DNA of 64,000 bases from Pectobacterium brasiliense (lineage in GTDB: Bacteria > Pseudomonadota > Gammaproteobacteria > Enterobacterales > Enterobacteriaceae). Shown here piece after piece: positions 60,808 to 64,000 of this stretch. The position numbers and the translations under genes are program-made. The notes beneath the pieces were generated by a model. That model was not told where the DNA came from, did no database searches, and was given only the letters and a program-made list of their open reading frames with translations. Positions within the stretch are counted from its first letter, which is position 1. Each line of letters begins with the position of its first letter. The stretch lies in NCBI RefSeq assembly GCF_016950255.1, contig NZ_JACGFN010000003.1:368915-432914 (forward strand), in the 5' to 3' direction.

Positions 60808-60835
60808 GCGGTAGGGCTTTGGCCCTATCGCTTTT
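60808..60835 (+). terminator. Terminator after ispH
   Basis: Stem GCGGTAGGGC / GCCCTATCGC (one wobble pair) with a TTTG loop and TTTT tail, 11 bases after the ispH stop. Confidence 0.8.
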
Positions 60836-61958
<1,123 letters not shown>

Positions 61959-61992
61959 TACTTAATTTTTATATAAATATTATATATCGCTG

Positions 61993-62029
61993 ATAAAGGT
62001 GGTTATTTTAATGATCACCTTTATTTTTA
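61993..62029 (+). terminator. Terminator of dapB
   Basis: Perfect 9-bp stem ATAAAGGTG / CACCTTTAT with a 14-base loop, running into TTTTTA, 35 bases after the dapB stop. Confidence 0.75.
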
Positions 62030-62403
62030 CCTGTTACATATTAACTTTGTCTTATTGTTTCTTTTTATCTGTTTTTTATTCTGCTTTTTAGCGGTAATTC
62101 TTCCTTGTGACTACCGAAATCCCCTTTGCTGGCGATTTGTTATCCTTATTTTAACGATGTTGTCTCGCAACCGTTTACTTATCTGAGTTGATCGGGTTTT
62201 TTACGTCAGTGGGCCACTATTTATTTCGTAAAGCATAAAAATAAGAGAAAAAAAGCGGTTTGGGTAGACAATCAGGAAGACCATCATTAAAATGCGCCCA
62301 ATTTGCCAAAAATTGGCCTTACAGGTAGTTTTTGCATTGATTTAGTGACTCAAATCTGAATTAATATGCAAATAACGTGATTGTTTATTCCTTGGAGGGT
62401 GTT
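62030..62403. other. carAB control region
   Basis: About 370 AT-rich bases without a gene. In E. coli the carAB leader has an upstream pyrimidine/purine-controlled promoter P1 and an arginine-controlled P2. Here the small dyad GCCAAAAATTGGC (62305-62317) and an ARG box near P2 can be seen. The P1 elements are not certain. Confidence 0.55.
62355..62372 (+). promoter_or_regulatory. ARG box (ArgR site) upstream of carA
   Basis: The core TGAATTAATATGCA (62357-62370) fits the ARG box TGAAT-N4-ATTCA at 9 of 10 positions. It lies 34 bases before the carA start, where ArgR represses promoter P2 in E. coli. Confidence 0.75.
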
Positions 62404-63552
62404 TTGATTAAGTCAGCGCTATTGGTTCTGGAAGACGGAACCCAATTCCACGGTCGGGCCATTGGGGCAGAAGGGTCGGCAGTGGGGGAAGTGGTCTTCA
62501 ATACGTCGATGACCGGTTATCAAGAAATCCTTACTGATCCTTCCTATTCCCGCCAGATTGTCACTCTCACTTATCCCCATATCGGTAATGTCGGCGCCAA
62601 TGCCAACGATGAAGAATCCCCCTCTGTACAGGCTCAAGGTCTGGTTATTCGCGATTTACCTCTGATTGCCAGCAACTACCGTAGTGAAGAAAGCCTGTCT
62701 GAATACCTCAAACGCAACAACATCGTCGCCATTGCTGATATCGATACCCGTAAACTGACTCGTCTGCTGCGTGAGAAAGGCGCACAGAATGGCTGCATCA
62801 TCGCGGGCGATGCGCCGGATGCTGCTGTCGCGCTGGAGAAAGCGAAAGCCTTCCCTGGGCTGAAGGGCATGGATCTGGCAAAAGAAGTGACGACGGCAGA
62901 AAGCTACAGCTGGCTACAGGGAAGCTGGACGCTGGAAGGCGAATTGCCTGCGGCGAAAAACGAAAGCGAACTGCCTTACCACGTTGTGGCTTATGACTAC
63001 GGCGTGAAGCGCAACATTCTGCGTATGCTGGTGGATCGCGGCTGCCGCCTGACGGTTGTTCCGGCGCAGACACCTGCCGAAGAGGTGCTGAAGCTGAATC
63101 CAGACGGTATTTTCCTCTCTAACGGCCCGGGCGACCCGGAACCGTGCGACTACGCGATTCGCGCGATCAAAACCTTCCTGGAAACGGATATTCCGGTATT
63201 CGGCATCTGTCTGGGTCACCAACTGCTGGCACTGGCGAGCGGTGCCAAGACCATCAAAATGAAGCTGGGTCACCACGGTGGCAACCATCCGGTCAAAGAT
63301 CTGGATAACAATTGTGTGATGATTACCGCGCAGAACCACGGCTTTGCGGTTGATGAAAATAATTTGCCTGCCACGCTGCGCGTCACGCATAAATCCCTGT
63401 TTGACCATACGGTTCAAGGGATTCACCGCACGGATAAGCCCGCGTTCAGCTTCCAGGGTCACCCAGAAGCGAGTCCAGGCCCGCACGATGCCGCGCCGCT
63501 GTTCGACCACTTTATTGACTTGATTCAGACTTACCGTTCTTCAGCTAAATAA
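62404..63552 (+). CDS. carA: Carbamoyl phosphate synthase small subunit (glutaminase)
   Basis: Releases ammonia from glutamine for CarB, feeding arginine and pyrimidine synthesis. It starts at TTG (reading [18 protein letters not shown]) after TTGGAGGGTGTT and has 382 residues. The E. coli carA start is also UUG. The class I amidotransferase Cys is C269 in GICLGHQ; the His/Glu pair is in GHPEASPG. It is followed 14 bases later by carB. Confidence 0.98.
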   Translation: MIKSALLVLEDGTQFHGRAIGAEGSAVGEVVFNTSMTGYQEILTDPSYSRQIVTLTYPHIGNVGANANDEESPSVQAQGLVIRDLPLIASNYRSEESLSEYLKRNNIVAIADIDTRKLTRLLREKGAQNGCIIAGDAPDAAVALEKAKAFPGLKGMDLAKEVTTAESYSWLQGSWTLEGELPAAKNESELPYHVVAYDYGVKRNILRMLVDRGCRLTVVPAQTPAEEVLKLNPDGIFLSNGPGDPEPCDYAIRAIKTFLETDIPVFGICLGHQLLALASGAKTIKMKLGHHGGNHPVKDLDNNCVMITAQNHGFAVDENNLPATLRVTHKSLFDHTVQGIHRTDKPAFSFQGHPEASPGPHDAAPLFDHFIDLIQTYRSSAK

Positions 63553-63566
63553 TCAGGAGCGAGAAA

Positions 63567-64000
63567 ATGCCAAAACGTACAGATATTAAAAGCATCCTGA
63601 TTCTGGGCGCAGGCCCGATTGTTATCGGCCAGGCGTGTGAGTTTGACTACTCGGGTGCACAGGCGTGTAAAGCGCTGCGTGAAGAGGGTTACCGCGTTAT
63701 TCTGGTGAACTCCAACCCGGCAACCATCATGACTGACCCGGAAATGGCCGATGCGACCTACATCGAGCCGATTCACTGGGAAGTGGTGCGTAAAATCATT
63801 GAAAAAGAGCGTCCAGATGCGGTGCTGCCAACGATGGGCGGCCAGACTGCGCTGAACTGTGCGCTGGAGCTGGAACGTCAGGGCGTGCTGGCCGAATTCG
63901 GCGTTACCATGATTGGTGCAACGGCGGATGCGATTGATAAAGCAGAAGATCGCCGCCGCTTCGACGTGGCAATGAAGAAGATCGGTCTGGATACCGCGCG
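63567..64000 (+). CDS. carB: Carbamoyl phosphate synthase large subunit, N-terminal part (3' end outside window)
   Basis: Makes carbamoyl phosphate from bicarbonate, ATP and the ammonia supplied by CarA. The first 144 codons are visible, starting [20 protein letters not shown] after TCAGGAGCGAG. The sequence [20 protein letters not shown] and [13 protein letters not shown] is the pre-ATP-grasp fold of the first half of the protein. The complete family member has about 1073 residues. No frame disruption is seen up to the window end. Confidence 0.98.
   Translation, partial: MPKRTDIKSILILGAGPIVIGQACEFDYSGAQACKALREEGYRVILVNSNPATIMTDPEMADATYIEPIHWEVVRKIIEKERPDAVLPTMGGQTALNCALELERQGVLAEFGVTMIGATADAIDKAEDRRRFDVAMKKIGLDTA

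Overview
The window is almost entirely core chromosome of an enterobacterium. Protein sequences, lengths and gene order follow Escherichia coli closely. A Pectobacterium-type 125-bp interspersed repeat at 41856-41980 and the exact neighbour set point to a soft-rot Pectobacteriaceae member, most likely Pectobacterium. This identification is by recollection of family features; no database was searched. I see no tRNA, rRNA, CRISPR array, prophage or complete insertion sequence.

Layout. 1-6.1 kb: the 3' half of fbp, then a minus-strand run metK, sprT, endA, rsmE, gshB, yqgE, ruvX. 6.1-11.2 kb: speA (arginine decarboxylase) preceded by a possible 52-aa membrane ORF, then an AT-rich patch with an orphan LuxR-type regulator where E. 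coli carries speB, then loiP. 11.2-23.2 kb: central carbon and amino-acid genes tktA, epd-pgk-fbaA, mscS, argO, yggE, argP, rpiA, serA. 23.2-27.2 kb: an accessory insert with a zinc-type alcohol dehydrogenase-like gene, a divergent LysR regulator and a chemoreceptor. 27.3-42.8 kb: the block that in E. coli lies near the end and start of the map (ettA, slt, trpR, yjjX, gpmB, rob, creA, arcA, yjtD, thrLABC, yaaA). 43-64 kb: talB, a diguanylate cyclase, mog, an MFS transporter, satP, dnaKJ, nhaAR, rpsT, ribF-ileS-lspA-fkpB-ispH, dapB and carAB (carB runs off the end).

How the genes work together. Glycolysis, gluconeogenesis and the pentose phosphate pathway are strongly represented (fbp, tktA, epd, pgk, fbaA, rpiA, talB), as is synthesis of threonine, serine, lysine, arginine/pyrimidine, S-adenosylmethionine and polyamine precursors. 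Several expected control sites are readable: tandem MetJ boxes before metK, a CRP site plus a Cra box before epd, a trp operator before trpR, an FNR box in the arcA leader, the thr attenuator, a sigma-32 promoter before dnaK and an ARG box before carA.

The points most worth a second look are these. slt carries a two-base frameshift in a CG repeat. A small GTG-start ORF overlaps the start of speA. speB is missing from its usual place beside an AT-rich LuxR gene. creA has lost creBCD. A synteny break after serA holds the dehydrogenase-LysR-chemoreceptor insert. I found no convincing new multi-gene system.
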